Assembly (NCBI GenBank): GCA_934047225.1
Contig: OW203987.1
Span: 30,585,501-30,649,500, forward strand
Reading direction: 5' to 3'
DNA: 64,000 nt
From: Ypsolopha sequella
Taxonomy: Eukaryota; Arthropoda; Insecta; Lepidoptera; Ypsolophidae
The position numbers were made by a program, and so were the translations under genes. How positions within the stretch are numbered: the first letter of the stretch is position 1; every line of letters begins with the position of its first letter. Shown here in pieces: positions 20,201 to 30,900 of this stretch. The notes under the pieces are model-generated. The model saw only the letters and a list, made by a program, of their open reading frames with translations. It was not told the origin of the DNA and did not search any database.

Positions 20201-22519
20201 AAAACCGCTTTCGTTACACCAGACGGGCAATATGAGTACCTCCGGATCCCTTTTGGTCTGGTAAACGCGCCGTCAGTTTTTCAACGCAGCATTAACAAAA
20301 TTCTTGCTGATGCCAAGGTTAAATATGCTCTGGTGTATATGGATGATATACTAATCCCAGCGCATAATTTTGATGAAGGGATGTCACGATTAAGGGAAGT
20401 ATTGAATCTATTAAAATCAGGGGGCTTAACCTTAAAATTATCGAAGTGTCATTTCTTTTATGACAACATTGACTTTTTGGGTTTTGAAGTCGGTAAAGAT
20501 GGCCTGCGACCGGGAAGCCGAAAAACAGAAGCAATATCCAAATTTCCCACTCCGAAGAATCAGCATGAAGTTCGGCAATTCATTGGTCTTGCAAGTTTCT
20601 TCAGAAGATTTGTGAGAGATTTCAGTATTATTGCTGCTCCTTTAACAGACTTATTAAAAAAAAATTATGACTGGAAATGGACAGATTTACAGGAAGAGGC
20701 TTTTCAAACTCTTAAATTATCCCTTACAAAACGTCCCGTACTCGCTCTCTTTGACCCGCATGCTGAAACTGAACTTCATACTGACGCTTCAAAGCTTGGA
20801 ATCGCCGGCATCTTACTTCAGAAAGACAATGAAGGAAGGCTGCAACCCGTTTCATTTTACAGCCGCAAAACCACAACTGAAGAACAAAAATACCATTCTA
20901 TGGAGTTAGAAACTCTTGCAGTGGTAGCATCTTTGCAGAGATTTCGGGTTTACCTAATTGGGAAACCATTTAAAATCTGCAGTGACTGTAACGCAATCAG
21001 CACAACCATGACTAAGCGTGATTTGGTTGGTCGGATAGCTCGTTGGTGGATACAGTTGCAGGAATATGATTGTGTCATAGAGTACAGGCCAGGAGCACGA
21101 ATGGCACACGTAGACGCGCTGAGTAGAAATCCAGTTGGTGATCCATCATCAGAGACTCACGTTATTGATGTACTTTTGGTTGAAACTGACAACTGGCTTA
21201 GCACCGTCCAAATGGCTGATAACGAAGTAAAAATAATAAAAGAGATCCTTTCTGATCCAACTTCTAAAAAAATGATTGAAATACATAACAATTATTGCTT
21301 AAAAAATGGGAGAGTTTATCGCAAAGTTGGCGATAATATTCGTTGGCTAGTGCCAAAAGGGGTAAGGTGGCAAATTCTTAAAATGAATCATGACGATGTA
21401 GGTCACTTTTCATTTGAAAAAACGCATCACCGAATTAAAGAATCATTCTGGTTTCCCAAAATGCGACGGTTCGTGAAAAAATATGTAGCGGCGTGTTTAG
21501 AATGTGCTCATCACAAAGCTCAAGGTGGTGCAAAATCTGGTGAGTTACATCCTATCCCCAAAATCGAGATACCGTTCCACACAATTCATGCAGACCACCT
21601 TGGCCCATTCGTGAAGAGTAAACGTGGTAATTCATATTTATTGGTAATTATTTGCGGCTTCACGAAATTTATCAATATAACACCCGTACGTAATACTAAA
21701 GCGTCGACTACCATCCGCGTTTTTAGGGAACATATAAGTTACTTTGGTACCCCGACACGTTTAATCACTGATCGTGGCTCTTGCTTTACGTGCCATGCAT
21801 TCAAAAACTATATTAAAAGTACGGGTATTAAGCATATTTTAAACGCCGTCGCGACGCCTAGAGCCAACGGGCAGGTTAAAAGATTCAACCGTACAATTTT
21901 AGACGCTCTTTCTACTAAAACTCACGGAAAAGACGACAAAACTTGGGATGAATATATACCTGACATCCAAATAGGTATCAACACAACAGTAAATAGTACT
22001 ACTACCAAAACTCCCGCGGAACTGTTGTTTGGATACAAATTAAGCAACACTACCGAGGCAATTTTAAATGACGTGATTAACGATACTACGAATTTTGTTT
22101 CTCAGGAAGAAATAACGGAACTTAGACAAAAAACAGGTGATGTTATTAGAAAAAAACAAAACAAAGATAAAGAAAGATTTGATAGGAAAAGAAAGGCAAA
22201 GATAGAATATTTAGTAGGTGATCTAGTACGATTACAAAGAGAAATTAATAGTAATGATGGGAAGTCCAAGAAGTTGGTACCCAAATTTCAAGGCCCGTAT
22301 CGTATTATAAAAATATTACCAAATGATAGGTTTATCGTAGAAGACACCCCGATGTCCCGTAAAAATAACCGTCGATATGAAGCTGTAGTAGCAGGAGATA
22401 AAATTCAACCTTGGGTGAGTTTTTCCTCAAACTTTGATAGTAGTTCAGACGAAACAGATAGTAGTGATAATAGCGAATTAGAACAAGCTTTAGACACTGG
22501 TGATAGACGAGAAAAATAG
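17291..22519 (+). CDS. Gag-Pol polyprotein of Ty3/gypsy-type retrotransposon
   Basis: 1742 residues in one frame without a stop or frameshift. Residues 1-270 are Arg/Ser-rich. A retrotransposon gag domain follows (about 285-440), then two zinc knuckles (C466-x2-C469-x4-H474-x4-C479 and C486-x2-C489-x4-H494-x4-C499). The protease active site is D610-L-G, not the usual D-T/S-G. Reverse transcriptase spans about 860-1040 with YMDD at 1016-1019; RNase H begins near LHTDAS (D1165). Integrase has an HHCC zinc finger (about 1365-1410), D1435 in HADHLGPF and D1494 in TDRGSC. The third acidic residue, expected 35 residues on, is K1530 (codon AAA, 21878-21880) within NGQVKRFNRT. A GPY/F-like module (KFQGPYRIIKIL) lies near the C-terminus. 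Integrase is therefore probably inactive, although the copy is young. Confidence 0.95.
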   Translation: MSGDDDTDDLRRDDSQTNDCSYGPREHVSRSRSRSIILCEGRHVINDNLNERSSRVNNDTYDHDMRRDRSEHRHSSEIYEHRLRSSHESSNQHLVRTNNPPERHQWNNEKFEREQIPRETRRLNASRVGGEHEQRLPASVQRSMFNASCIGGEREQRQLTSIGSQNRYPSCVEREQRTDNIKERDLNRNQRDYDAESVKGLRNRTMRLRSRSPISFRQNCRYNRRDSSSSSRERKRSANFNLNPDNDSGNNSFVTQFINAIKDIKKSGNHNLSSMNNIIPEFDPMSKGQTVLNWLTKVEECANIYGWDEREIIHYALPKLTGVAKVWYQNLPTMLYSWTEWKNKLILTFPCKENYADVLSEMLALRVRYGEPLQPYLYAKLNLLNRCEITSRKAVDCILHGIDDRALRLGAEAAQYQSPEELLKYLITVKVEQPRDILLNKNRNNRRFTQTERSNPNNSTSKPFTCFNCGQSGHASFTCPKPIEKCTICHKLGHKTTSCRFLPPERSTNMTNRPTVPTNSTNRPTIPANTTNTRSVERTEKQVLKITQTNVIDDLDANKQILESTSKDNNKIINDDLTNEIFKSIGDVTSKDKYTVTVKVNGKSYSCYVDLGSECSIIRETDALSLGVPLHPNNLPSLKGFGNNLVQPLGRVQTTIEVQGVSLLTDLYVVHDDIIKCSILLGHNFTEHPTIVIIKTPTQLIFETIVHSDKLFVTVCNDTKIPSYEMKSMTVNSGTSYSGRIYVHGSVRENVGDRYYLLPGEYEIKKGTGNVLVQNLSPKEICFSKGTLVTRAIPIQNTKSVCSLELTEANFEESINFGKTLTTEQKDKVQKLLTEHSDRFSKSLQDLGFTSVTEMEINLVDSEPVVYRPYRMAYAERALVRDMVQEMMDAHIVRESSSPYASPIVLVKKKTGEKRLCVDYRALNKKTLKDHYPLPRVEDQLDLLSGHKLFVTLDLASGYYQLPIAEGSIHKTAFVTPDGQYEYLRIPFGLVNAPSVFQRSINKILADAKVKYALVYMDDILIPAHNFDEGMSRLREVLNLLKSGGLTLKLSKCHFFYDNIDFLGFEVGKDGLRPGSRKTEAISKFPTPKNQHEVRQFIGLASFFRRFVRDFSIIAAPLTDLLKKNYDWKWTDLQEEAFQTLKLSLTKRPVLALFDPHAETELHTDASKLGIAGILLQKDNEGRLQPVSFYSRKTTTEEQKYHSMELETLAVVASLQRFRVYLIGKPFKICSDCNAISTTMTKRDLVGRIARWWIQLQEYDCVIEYRPGARMAHVDALSRNPVGDPSSETHVIDVLLVETDNWLSTVQMADNEVKIIKEILSDPTSKKMIEIHNNYCLKNGRVYRKVGDNIRWLVPKGVRWQILKMNHDDVGHFSFEKTHHRIKESFWFPKMRRFVKKYVAACLECAHHKAQGGAKSGELHPIPKIEIPFHTIHADHLGPFVKSKRGNSYLLVIICGFTKFINITPVRNTKASTTIRVFREHISYFGTPTRLITDRGSCFTCHAFKNYIKSTGIKHILNAVATPRANGQVKRFNRTILDALSTKTHGKDDKTWDEYIPDIQIGINTTVNSTTTKTPAELLFGYKLSNTTEAILNDVINDTTNFVSQEEITELRQKTGDVIRKKQNKDKERFDRKRKAKIEYLVGDLVRLQREINSNDGKSKKLVPKFQGPYRIIKILPNDRFIVEDTPMSRKNNRRYEAVVAGDKIQPWVSFSSNFDSSSDETDSSDNSELEQALDTGDRREK

Positions 22520-22927
22520 AATTACATTACAGGGTCCCAGTTTATTTTATAATAACTGTAATTTTATGAGAACTATAATTAGTTTAAGTTACATTTATAT
22601 AAAATCTTGTAACCAATCATTGATTATCATTTAATAATAGTTCATATTTTCGTTAAAATTTGTAAATAAATTAACCAAAATGCTATGTGTAATGTACAAA
22701 ATGTATTTATATACAACAACGTTCTAAAATACTAAGCTTTGTAACACGGTTGAGTTTATTTATATGTAACAAATTTCTAATTTTAAGTTAACAGTTCATG
22801 TTATGCATGCATTTAGGGTAATATTACTTATTTAGTCAATGTTCATTGATAATATTGTTGATTAAAGAAAATATGTTTATAAATTAATTTGAGGGACGAG
22901 GTCGTACCTATAGCAGGATGGTCGAGC
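22520..22927 (+). other. 3' untranslated region of the LTR element
   Basis: 408 AT-rich bases with no env-like frame. The only purine-rich tract, GAGGGACGAGG at 22891-22901, ends 26 bases before the LTR, so the polypurine tract is either this displaced one or the weak AGCAGGATGG nearer the LTR. Confidence 0.7.
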
Positions 22928-23467
22928 TGTTACAGTTATTTCATATTTCTCTTGTGTTTCGATGTGAAACTGTAATTATGATGCCTATTTGATTGGTGGC
23001 TATAAACAAATGTAAGTACTGTTTCAATTTGTTTATTAAATTATTTCCGTTTCCGCTTGTCAAATAGTTAGAATATTTATTCTCTCAATTGTATAATTTC
23101 CGTTTCCATTTTTCAAATTATAAAATCTATATTTTGTGAGTTCAAATCCGTTTCCGTTTGTTAGATTAATTTTATTTATTCTGTAAGATTTCATTTCCAC
23201 ATCCGGCGCTAGTTTAAGTAGTTATAAATCTAAACGGAAGTGAGCGGTGCGCGCCTTTATTTTTGAGAGTATCGAATGGCGCCAGAACTGGGAAGGAGGC
23301 ATTAATTTTTCTTTTCGGGCATTTGTGCGGCCATTGCTAACCCTGAGTGGTTGATGTGATCGTTTAAAATTATAGCGAAAATGTAAAATTATGTGATTAT
23401 ATAGCGAAACCTTTATGTTCTGTAACAAATAAACTGTATTTGAGATATTTGATTATTTAATTCAACA
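22928..23467 (+). repeat. 3' LTR, 540 bp
   Basis: Same length and, by eye, same sequence as 16185-16724; AATAAA at 23428-23433; followed by the CTAG duplication. Confidence 0.93.
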
Positions 23468-23589
23468 CTAGGAACATGACATTTTGATTGTAGGTTTTTT
23501 GTTTAGCTTAGACATTCGCCAGAAAGGTATTTTAGGTAATATCCACGGGATCGAGAGAAACGGGATCCACGCAAGCAACGCTGCGGTGC

Positions 23590-23690
23590 GTCGGACAGGC
23601 GTCTGTCTGGACAGACAGACGGACAGCGGAGTCTTAGTAATAGGGTCCCGTTGGTTACCCTTTGGGTACGAAACCCTAAAAAAGAACTCA
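23590..23690 (+). repeat. 3' part of the Lepidoptera-type dispersed repeat
   Basis: 'gacagacagacggacagcgg' then 'agtcttagtaatagggtccc' and 'tttgggtacgaaaccctaaa': the same 3' module order as the copy at 1278-1520. Confidence 0.7.
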
Positions 23691-23727
23691 TTTAAATAAT
23701 CATTACCTATTATTTCCGTGTGGAATG

Positions 23728-24375
23728 GCTTTTATTATTATTTATTTTTATTTAAAACATTTATTTCGAGCAACATGACTCATAGTTGTTAGTAAACATA
23801 AAAGTACTGAGTTAGTAATAAAATTAATACTACTGTGTTAGTAACAATTTATAATAAATTTATGTTTATTTGTTGACGTGAAAGCCACCGCAATGCAATA
23901 AAAAAGGGCAATCTACCCTGCCAGCTATCATCGCCAGGACGATGTTGGGGCTGGCGCGCACCCTGCGCACCAGGGACGCGCATCTCTTGCGCATCACTGT
24001 GTAAAAGCAGTCGATGCGCACCTCCGCAAACATGCCCGAAGCACTACAGTGCCGCGGCAGCCCCAGCATCGCCCTCAGCGCGTTATTATATTGGACACGG
24101 AGAGCCCCGTACGTCTGAAGAGTGTAACTCACCCACAGGTTGCACGTATAAAAAGATGCACAGTAGGCTCGGAATAGTGTTTTTTTCACATCCGTCGAGC
24201 AACGTGCAAACCTGCGGGCAATCATATTTGCTCTGACTGACAAGGCTCTCCACTCCCTCTCAATATCCTCATCGTCCCTGAGACCGGTTGCAAGTGTATG
24301 CTCAAGGTATTTAAACTTTTTTACCCTTTCCAGGGGTACATTGTTAAGCCGAATGGGCGTCACACTTGAAGTTTT
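23728..24375 (-). pseudogene. LINE reverse-transcriptase C-terminal fragment, copy 1
   Basis: The minus-strand frame (23866 to about 24375) reads RLNNVPLERVKKFKYLEHTL, then RDDEDIEREWRALSVRANMI, ARRFARCSTDVKKTLFRAYC and LRAMLGLPRHCSASGMFAEV. This is the C-terminal domain that follows reverse transcriptase in a non-LTR element common in Lepidoptera. Only this end remains: the copy is 5'-truncated and the RT core is missing. On the minus strand a 3' UTR with an A/T-rich tail (AAATAAAAATAAATAATAAT-like) ends near 23728. A second copy of the same family lies at 32597-33084. It has no stop within the retained region. Confidence 0.8.
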
Positions 24376-24384
24376 GAAGTAGAA

Positions 24385-24545
24385 GTTTTGGTGGTGTGAA
24401 AAAGAAAAATGTTGCATAATATACTTATTGTCTTAGTTGATACTTCACAATACATTTTTTCAATATTTTTGGCTTTCACTTTTATGGACAAACGACAAGT
24501 AGACTTAAGAAAGTATTCGTTTGGCCATAGTAAGCTCCTTAAAAC
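24385..24545. repeat. Dispersed repeat family Z, copy 2
   Basis: Same ordered blocks as 14838-15080 and in the same orientation: 'aagaaaaatgttgcata', 'tgtcttag', 'tttttcaatatttttggctt', 'agaaagtattcgtttggcc', 'agtaagctcctta'. It abuts the foldback element at 24541. Confidence 0.6.
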
Positions 24546-24912
24546 GTCAGTCGCTTAGCACAAAGTGCATAACTTAACTTTCTATTTCTTGTCTAAATGT
24601 TAAAATTTGAAAAACATTTTGGTACGTGGCAGTTAACATCATTAGTGTTAGTGACATTTGTAAAGCAAGAGTTTGAAATTGAATGCACAATTAGTCATAA
24701 TCTGGTCCAAACAAAGTTAAAACAGCATTTTAAGTTATTTTTGAGAAGATCATGACTAATTGTGAGCACAATTTCAAACTCATGCTTTATAAACCTCACT
24801 TATACTGAACTTTTGGCGAAAAATGGCACAGATCAGCTTTCAATTTAAAATTTCTGAACAACAAAAACAAAGTTAAGTAATGCACTTTGCGCTCAGCTAC
24901 TGACGTTTAACC
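24541..24912. mobile_element. Long foldback (palindromic) element
   Basis: TTAAAACGTCAGTCGCTTAG at the left and ACTGACGTTTAA at the right begin arms that pair along nearly the whole 372 bp. Paired blocks include CACAAAGTGCATAACTTAAC with its complement near 24871-24890, and GAGTTTGAAATTG...CACAATTAGTCAT with its complement near 24745-24790. The unpaired centre is about 35-40 bases. TTAA-like edges suggest a piggyBac-type or other foldback MITE. No coding capacity. Confidence 0.75.
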
Positions 24913-25316
24913 TTAATCAGTATTTTCCGAGCACGTAATTATTACACCCATTATACATATTGTAAGCCCTTCAAGTGTTGGGTGATAAACAACTCGGTTT
25001 ATGCTTTACAAAGTTCTCGTGAACTTTGTTATTTTTCCGATAAGTTTCCCACAGCTGACGCCAGCAGCCACATCACTCATCCCGGCAACCGTGGGATAAC
25101 TTTGTTATTATAACACGGATAAAAGCTAAACGTACCCCTAATATAGGTTATCTTCAGTCATATCGTAAAATCCGGATTATGAACTTAACAACAGTTCATA
25201 AAGTAACATGATTTTTTTACGAAATCCTCTAGTTAGTAAAAAAGTATGTATAGTTTTCTTAACAAAAGATTGCTTTATTATTATAATTTTTAACGTAGAA
25301 AGGCAAAGCGAAATTT
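24913..25316. other. No gene seen
   Basis: It contains the block 'catatcgtaaaatccggatt' followed by 'atgaac' (about 25159), which recurs at about 28919 and, inverted, at about 31467. Otherwise AT-rich. Confidence 0.45.
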
Positions 25317-26485
25317 TTGCACTTTATATTTCGTAACGCAAGTGCACAGGGGCTGCACTTTATATTTTGTTACGCAAGTGCGCAGGGGTTGCACTTTATA
25401 TTTTGCTACGCAAGTGCACAGGGGCTGCACTTCATATTTTGTTACGCAAGTGCGCAGGGGTTGCACTTTATATTTTGTTACGCAAGTGCGCAGGGGTTGC
25501 ACTTTATATTTTGCTACGCAAGTGCACAGGGGCTGCACTTTATATTTTGTTACGCAAGTGCGCAGGGGTTGCATTTTATATTTTGCTACGCAAGTGCACA
25601 GGGGCTGCACTTTATATTTTGTTACGCAAGTGCGCAGGGGTTGCACTTTATATTTTGCTACGCAAGTGCACAGGGGCTGCACTTTATATTTTGTTACGCA
25701 AGTGCGCAGGAGTTGCACTTTATATTTTGCTACGCAAGTGCACAGGGGCTGCACTTTATATTTTGTTACGCAAGTGCGCAGGTGTTGCACTTTATATTTT
25801 GCTACGCAAGTGCACAGGGGCTGCACTTTATATTTTGTTACGCAAGTGCGCAGGGGTTGCACTTTATATTTTGCTACGCAAGTGCACAGGGGCTGCACTT
25901 TATATTTTGTTACGCAAGTGCACAGGGGCTGCACTTTATATTTTGTTACGCAAGTGCGCAGGGGTTGCACTTTATATTTTGCTACGCAAGTGCACAGGGG
26001 CTGCACTTCATATTTTGTTACGCAAGTGCGCAGGGGTTGCACTTTATATTTTGTTACGCAAGTGCGCAGGGGTTGCACTTTATATTTTGCTACGCAAGTG
26101 CACAGGGGCTGCACTTTATATTTTGTAACGCAAGTGCACAGGGGCTGCACTTTATATTTTGTTACGGAAATGCGCAGAGGTTGCACTTTATATTTTGCTA
26201 CGCAAGTGCACAGGGGCTGCACTTTATATTTTGTTACGCAAGTGCGCAGGGGTTGCATTTTATATTTTGCTACGCAAGTGCACAGGGGCTGCACTTTATA
26301 TTTTGTTACGCAAGTGCGCAGGGGTTGCACTTTATATTTTGCTACGCAAGTGCACAGGGGCTGCACTTTATATTTTGTTACGCAAGTGCGCAGGGGTTGC
26401 ACTTTATATTTTGCTACGCAAGTGCACAGGGGCTGCACTTTATATTTTGTTACGCACGTGCGCAGGGGCTGCACTTTATATTTTT
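25317..26485. repeat. 36-bp minisatellite, 32 copies, organised as a 72-bp dimer
   Basis: The unit is (T/C)TGCACTTTATATTTTG then (C/T)TACGCAAGTGC(A/G)CAGGGG, exactly 36 bases, 32 full copies plus a 17-base partial with no length change. Two linked variants alternate: TTG..GCT..GCAC and CTG..GTT..GCGC. GCACTT and AAGTGC within each unit can pair. Because 36 is divisible by 3 and the unit lacks stops in most frames, long open frames occur on both strands. They are products of the repeat, not genes. Confidence 0.95.
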
Positions 26486-27349
26486 CCAAATAGTTTTTCA
26501 TGTTTTAATATACTTTTAACTTAGGACTCTTTCATAAATTATTCTATTAATTTTTCGCTATCAGCACATCTCAAACGCTTTTCGCTCTCTGGTGGTCAGT
26601 TTGCAATGATCTTAATGGCAGTTTAAGATTTAATCTAAAAGCCTTAATATGAGTTAGTGTACCCCAAGATTAGGGATGTCCGTGACAACGATTTGCGAAA
26701 TCCCAGAAGGTCAAAAACAGGACAAAGGGAGAAATTGCAATCCGTCTGGATTTATAAATCCATGTATTTCGTTATGTTAGGTCATATTTTAGGCACTGTG
26801 TTATACATATATTAAAATAATTATGATAAAATGATTTTTACTTCTACGTATTTTTCTTCAATTTTCTTAAGTAAACGCCCCATGTTTGCACAGAAACCGC
26901 ACACATACACATCACATTTTGATTCATTGTGTTTCACAGACATCAAAACAGCACTTTTTATATCACTTGCTCAACAAGTATTATTTTCCGTGGCGAATAC
27001 ATATATTTTTTTACTTTGAATCCTAGGTTCAACTTGCAAAATCATTAAATATTCAATTATTTATAAATAAATATCAATAAATAAATATCATATATATATA
27101 AATATAAATAAATAATAAATATATATATATATATATATATATAAATATAAATAAATAAATATCATAATATATATAATAATTATATGCTGATGAGATCTAT
27201 GTCATGTGTATGATCTATGTCACCTTAAACCATGACGAGCGAGTTGATATCGGGCTACCGAAAAACGATTACTTGAATAACAAATTCCTCTAATGCACGA
27301 TTCACCAAATCTAGATTTGATCTTGTTTATCTGTAAAACCTATTTTGGT
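26486..27349. other. AT-rich, with ATAT/ATAA low-complexity run
   Basis: No gene. A run of ATAAATA and TA repeats lies at about 27055-27185. Confidence 0.55.
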
Positions 27350-27978
27350 AGTATGAATGGGGTCCGTTTTACCTCGTCTGTTAGTTAGTATGTATGGGGT
27401 CCGTTGTGCCTCGTCTGTTAGTTAGTATGTATGGGGTCCGTTGTGCCTCGTCTGTTAATTAGTATGTATGGGGTCCGTTTTACCTCGTCTGTTAGTTAGT
27501 ATGTATGGGGTCCGTTTTACCTCGTCTGTTAGTTAGTATGTATGGGGTCCGTTGTGCCTCGTCTGTTAGTTAGTATGTATGGGGTCCGTTGTGCCTCGTC
27601 TGTTAGTTAGTATGTATGGGGTCCGTTTTACCTCGTCTGTTAGTTAGTATGTATGGGGTCCGTTTTACCTCGTCTGTTAGTTAGTATGTATGGGGTCCGT
27701 TGTGCCTCGTCTGTTAGTTAGTATGTATGGGGTCCGTTTTACCTCGTCTGTTAGTTAGTATGTATGGGGTCCGTTGTGCCTCGTCTGTTAGTTAGTATGT
27801 ATGGGGTCCGTTGTGCCTCGTCTGTTAGTTAGTATGTATGGGGTCCGTTGTGCCTCGTCTGTTAGTTAGTATGTATGGGGTCCGTTGTGCCTCGTCTGTT
27901 AGTTAGTATGTATGGGGTCCGTTGTGCCTCGTCTGTTATTTAGTATGTATGGGGTCCGTTGTGCCTCGTCTGTTAGTT
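27350..27978. repeat. 37-bp minisatellite, exactly 17 copies
   Basis: Unit AGTATGTATGGGGTCCGTT then GTGCCTCGTCTGTTAGTT, 37 bases, and 17 x 37 = 629 bases with no indel. The main variation is TTGTGCC or TTTTACC in the middle; in order (T = TTTTACC, G = TTGTGCC) T,G,G,T,T,G,G,T,T,G,T,G,G,G,G,G,G. No stable open frame. Confidence 0.95.
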
Positions 27979-30900
27979 AGATATTATTAATATAAGGTGG
28001 AATTTATTCAACTCAATTCAAACTGGCTGCAAAATCTAAACACTATTTAGCTAAAATTGGATATGTGCAATTTTACGTTGTATAACAATTGAAAATAGAT
28101 CCCAAACAAAAGAAAAGAACGACATGACATATAAAATATGAGTGTGCTTTGATTGTCCATCAAAAAAAATATATAGTAAGGGTGTCTGTCTGGCCATCTG
28201 TTGAAAAATGTCATATAAAAACGTAACTGTAAGATTGCTAAAATTATATTTTTTTTTTCACTAATGAATCTCCCATCAAAGAAAACTTTTCATAATTAAC
28301 AAATAAAACATCTTCAAACAATAAAAAATCTCCTTTTAAAAGTAATAAATTATTCATTACATCACAACAACAAACTCCTAATTCCTTGCCGGCTTAAATA
28401 GGTGTATTATGTAGTAATTACAAAAAGTGAATACAAACAACAATAATGTAAAAGTCCATTTACAAATACCGAAACCTCTTGTATTCAAAGTAAATTCGTC
28501 CTTAAATACAATGATATAAAGGTCTAACACAAACGGAGTTTTTCACTTGAGATCTGTTTGATATCCCTTGGAGAGGGCGTCGTCGTCGCCGCAGCGTTTT
28601 AATTAGAAGTTTGTCGAACGAAAAAATGTAACAAAAATATAGTAAAGCGTGTTTTGTGATCAGAAAATGATTGGTTCTGCGTTCATATTTTTTCATTTAA
28701 ATGAGTGTACTTTTTTATTGGAACCTTGTTAAGAGATCTATGAAGGAAGATGAAAAACTTAGTTCTAGTAATCTGATATTAAATTATGGTAATTTTTTAC
28801 CACTTCTTGTTATAACGAAATGATTTTGAACTTAATAACATAAAGCCTCAGTTGGCGTAGTGACATAAAAAAAGATTCAAGCGTTTATAACCATAAAATA
28901 TTTTTTATCTACAATTAGATAAATCGTAAAATCCTTATTATGAACTCAAAAGTAGTGCATAATGACATATTTTTTTAAATACTGAAAAAAATATTTAATT
29001 GAAGTATTGATTTCTCAAGAAAATAATGCATTTAAAAGAAAATTCTGTTAAGGTAACGGGAACTTAGCCCATACAGTCATGACTGAGGTTTTAATATCGA
29101 ATACCAATGAGCTTTTTTTATAATTATCTAATACGTACAAAACCACAGACCATAGGCCCTTAGTGGTCTCTGACAAAACAATACATTTACGGCTTAGATA
29201 GAGGTTCGGCCTACGGCTCGTTATTTAAACTTCACTCGTGTTTTAATGACAATTGAGTAATTATTTTTAACAACATCTTTATATAGATTAATTATAAGAA
29301 GATTATTTTATTTTCATAACAAAACCTAAACAATTTACAGAAAGAGCGCAACCATATAAACCAAATGAAACGATCCCACGATGGAACTCCAAAAGCTTGT
29401 AGAAATTAAATCGTTTTCATTTGGAGTGAAAATAACTGCGATATTGGACTTAGATAGTGTCAGTAACGGACTGGGGATGCAGGCACCTACATTGAATCAA
29501 GTGTCATATCTCAATGCATTTTCAATCTTATTGTTTGAGCGGTAAGAGCTTTGGGTAAAGCCTTTATATTTCTTGAGTAAGGCCTTTTATATTTCTTGAG
29601 TTGATTAAAAAGTGAACATGTAATAGCTGGGTCGAGTTACCGAGCTTTTGGGTTGAATATTTCAAATAATTTCATTAATTGTGTAAAACAGGCGTCAGCT
29701 ATAACATAACATTAAAATTTTGTTATAATAAATTAATCTTTATTACAGACGGTCCCATAGGTTCTTGCATATGAAATTGGCGTTTTGTAAACTCAATTTT
29801 CAGTACTAACATTTTTGCTTTTTTTTAGAAATGTAAAATCTAAATATTATGATTTCTTTTGTTTATGAATGATACAAAATTAAGGTAACAGCAACATTTA
29901 TTTAATTTTTGAAAAGTGTCAGCTGTAAAAATTTTCACGAATCTTATCATGAAAATGGATGGCATTAAGGACGAACAGTTTATGAAGATTTCATTTTAGT
30001 TATCAAACTGAAAATAAAAACGAAAATTAATACGTAGATGTAAAACCTTGAATTTGAATTTTGAATTTGAATTTTGAATTGAAATCAACTTTCAAACAAA
30101 AAACTAATAATGGAAATAGCTATTTAATTATAGGAATTATGGATTCATCAATCTGTAAGAAAATATCACCAATTTCCTAGGTAATATTGGTAACAAGGTC
30201 TTAAAAAGTATCTTAGTGCTACATTAATCATTATTAGTTACAAATCTCATATTTCATCAAATCATGAAATATTGTTTAATCTCAGTTGTATTAGTATGCT
30301 GTCTTTGTGCATTTTTGAGAGAAGTGTAGATCTTACATCATTACTTTCAGTCCGTAAAATTCTTAGTAAAATAATAGTAAAATAATAAGTAATAAAATAA
30401 GCTTCGTAAAATTTTCGTTACTGAGCGGATAGAAGCTCGAAATTTGGTATAAATGTACCTTAGGATGTACTGATAAATGTTAGCCTACGAGCCCTCTTAA
30501 ATATAAAAATGTATATTTTCTCGTTATTATATTTTTTCTGTTTTGGTTTTCCTTAAGCTGTAATTGAAAATGAACAGTAAATTATTTAATTTTTAATAGC
30601 AGCCTTATAAAAAAATAAGAAATGAAAATAGTTGCGAAGGGATTTTTTTTTCCATAGGGCTCCTAATATTACCTTTATACAAATGTTTGTGCTCATCCGT
30701 CTCGTCCGATAACAGTCATCTTAAAAGAAAGCTTTTAGCCACCTGACTATTAAACTATTTAACTCATGCCTCGGATTTTAACCTGTTTTCTGCCCAAAAA
30801 TAAAATAAAATAAATTATAGTTAATCAAGGAAATTAAAATTTTAAAAGATTTTGTCCCAAATTTTTTCACAGTTAGTTAAAACGTATAAAGTACACAGTA

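Larger units (their letters stand above)
16185..23467 (+). mobile_element. Full-length Ty3/gypsy-type LTR retrotransposon
   Basis: 7283 bp: LTR (16185-16724), leader (16725-17290), a single gag-pol frame (17291-22519), a 408-bp 3' region and LTR (22928-23467), with a 4-bp CTAG duplication. The two LTRs are the same length and read as identical, so the insertion is recent. The domain order gag, zinc knuckles, protease, RT, RNase H, integrase defines Ty3/gypsy (Metaviridae). There is no envelope-like frame. Despite the intact reading frame, the integrase lacks its catalytic glutamate (see the CDS). Confidence 0.95.

Noticed and set aside
22891..22901. Polypurine tract of the LTR element
   Set aside because: Purine-rich but 26 bases from the LTR start; a true tract normally abuts the LTR, so I list it only as a possibility.
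25317..26485. CRISPR-like array (36-bp direct repeats)
   Set aside because: No spacers, units directly abut, and the context is eukaryotic.
25290..26519. Long open frames on both strands (up to 403 codons) over the 36-bp array
   Set aside because: The unit is divisible by three and stop-free; the proteins repeat every 12 residues with variation only where DNA variants occur. No start context, no flanking gene structure.
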